A stretch of 13,661 bases of DNA from an uncultured Flavobacterium sp. (GTDB lineage Bacteria > Bacteroidota > Bacteroidia > Flavobacteriales > Flavobacteriaceae). The notes under the pieces are model-generated. The model worked only from the letters and a program-made list of their open reading frames with translations. It made no database searches and was not told where the DNA came from. The DNA lies in assembly GCF_946482535.1 (NCBI RefSeq), contig NZ_CAMLRU010000063.1, forward strand, positions 1 through 13,661, given 5' to 3'. Made by a program: the position numbers and the translations under genes. Below are positions 12,925-13,661 of the stretch, piece by piece (within the stretch, counting starts at the first letter, position 1; each line of letters opens with the position of its first letter).

Positions 12925-13661
12925 TTAACTCAAAACCTCGAACATTGCTTTGGCTTTCAACAAGCATTCCTCGTATTCCTGTTCCGGAACGGCTTGCGAT
13001 GTTATAGCGCTTCCAACAGAAAAAGACAAATACTCGTTTTTGGCATTGTATAAAATACTTCGGATAACCACATTGAAATCGAAATCGTTGTTGGGCGTAA
13101 AATAACCCACCGCACCGCTATACAAACCGCGTTTGGTTTCTTCCAGTTCTTCGATAATTTTCATGGCCGAAATTTTAGGCGCTCCGGTCATGCTTCCCAT
13201 GGGGAAAGTGGTACGCAAAATTTCTACTGACGAAGTAGTATCTTCTACATTTGAAACTATGGTCGAAATCATTTGGTGGACTTGCTCAAAAGAATAAATC
13301 CCGCAAAGTTCTTCGACTTCTACTGAACCTTTAGTGGCGGTGTGTGATAAATCGTTTCGTACCAAATCAACAATCATGATGTTTTCGGAACGTTCTTTGG
13401 GATTTTGGGCCAAATCGGTTTTTGATTTTTCGTCGGCAACCTCATCGGCAAAACGCTTGGCCGTTCCTTTTATCGGTTGGGATATAATCTTGTTGGCTTC
13501 TTTTCGCAAATAGCGTTCGGGCGAAGCACAAAGCAAATATTGGTGGTTGTTTTTAAAATAAGCCGCAAACGGCGGATGCGAAATATTGTTCAACTTTTGG
13601 TAAATATCCAAAGTATCAATCGTAGCCTTTTCGGCATAAAACTCCATACAGAAATTGGCTT
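12925..13661 (-). CDS. pabB: Aminodeoxychorismate synthase component I (PabB), C-terminal part, cut by window edge
   Basis: The open frame continues through the right edge (codons for A, N, F, C precede the first internal Met at 13647), so the true start is outside. About 245 of an expected 430 residues are visible, covering the chorismate-binding domain. Counting from that Met: SQPIKGT at 56-62, ERSENIMIVDLVRNDLS at 85-101, FEQVHQMIST at 120-129, FPMGSMTGAPK at 148-158, RGLYSGAVGYF at 173-183 and VGSAIT at 211-216. The lysine in PIKGT is the catalytic residue of PabB; anthranilate synthase TrpE has PIAGT, so this is the folate-pathway enzyme. It converts chorismate with ammonia to 4-amino-4-deoxychorismate. 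The glutaminase partner is not in the window. It is probably the first or an early gene of the pabB-tilS-dsbD operon. Confidence 0.92.
   Translation of the reverse strand, partial: ANFCMEFYAEKATIDTLDIYQKLNNISHPPFAAYFKNNHQYLLCASPERYLRKEANKIISQPIKGTAKRFADEVADEKSKTDLAQNPKERSENIMIVDLVRNDLSHTATKGSVEVEELCGIYSFEQVHQMISTIVSNVEDTTSSVEILRTTFPMGSMTGAPKISAMKIIEELEETKRGLYSGAVGYFTPNNDFDFNVVIRSILYNAKNEYLSFSVGSAITSQAVPEQEYEECLLKAKAMFEVLS

Noticed and set aside
12925..13661. Anthranilate synthase component I (TrpE)
   Set aside because: The active-site stretch reads PIKGT, with the PabB lysine, instead of the PIAGT of TrpE, and no other trp gene is adjacent.

Overview
This window looks like a chromosomal segment of a member of the Bacteroidota, most likely a Flavobacterium or a close relative. 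The DNA is AT-rich and Shine-Dalgarno motifs are essentially absent. Several genes are preceded by TAnnTTTG, the flavobacterial -7 promoter element. Exported proteins have typical flavobacterial signal peptides ending in ...FAQ or ...NAQ. The genus is an inference from style and remembered protein families; no search was run.

Layout, left to right. At 1-596 (minus) is the N-terminal part of the ABC-F translation factor EttA, preceded upstream by a 60-residue two-helix membrane protein (677-859, minus). Next come a secreted amidohydrolase (975-2261, minus) and the DNA polymerase III delta subunit HolA (2305-3309, minus). Diverging from holA is a two-gene plus-strand unit: a small PD-(D/E)xK protein resembling the HsdR N-terminal domain, and a family 2 glycosyltransferase starting with TTG. 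An OmpA-family lipoprotein (4922-5758, plus) follows and converges on a YciO/TsaC-family protein (5856-6476, minus). A UvrD/PcrA helicase (6567-8897, minus) is divergent from an uncharacterised membrane-anchored protein (9042-9566, plus). That gene converges on a minus-strand operon, read from the right: pabB (cut by the window edge), tilS and a DsbD-type thiol:disulfide reductase. Their spacings are 11 nt and a 1-nt overlap.

The gene content is mostly housekeeping: translation, replication, repair, folate, tRNA modification and redox folding of envelope proteins. I see no prophage, insertion sequence, CRISPR array, tRNA or rRNA gene, or defence island.

The unusual signal lies between the genes. 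Five spacers (917-979, 3318-3376, 5763-5857, 6483-6561, 8899-8938) are built from short tandem units of 7 or 8 bp. In the first four, the units run in from both sides as inverted arms that could fold into a long hairpin. The unit sequence differs from spacer to spacer but the design is the same. A weaker AT-rich case is at 605-632. Two ordinary bidirectional rho-independent terminators separate the convergent gene pairs, and one of them sits inside such a repeat hairpin. No other stretch over 300 bases lacks a gene.
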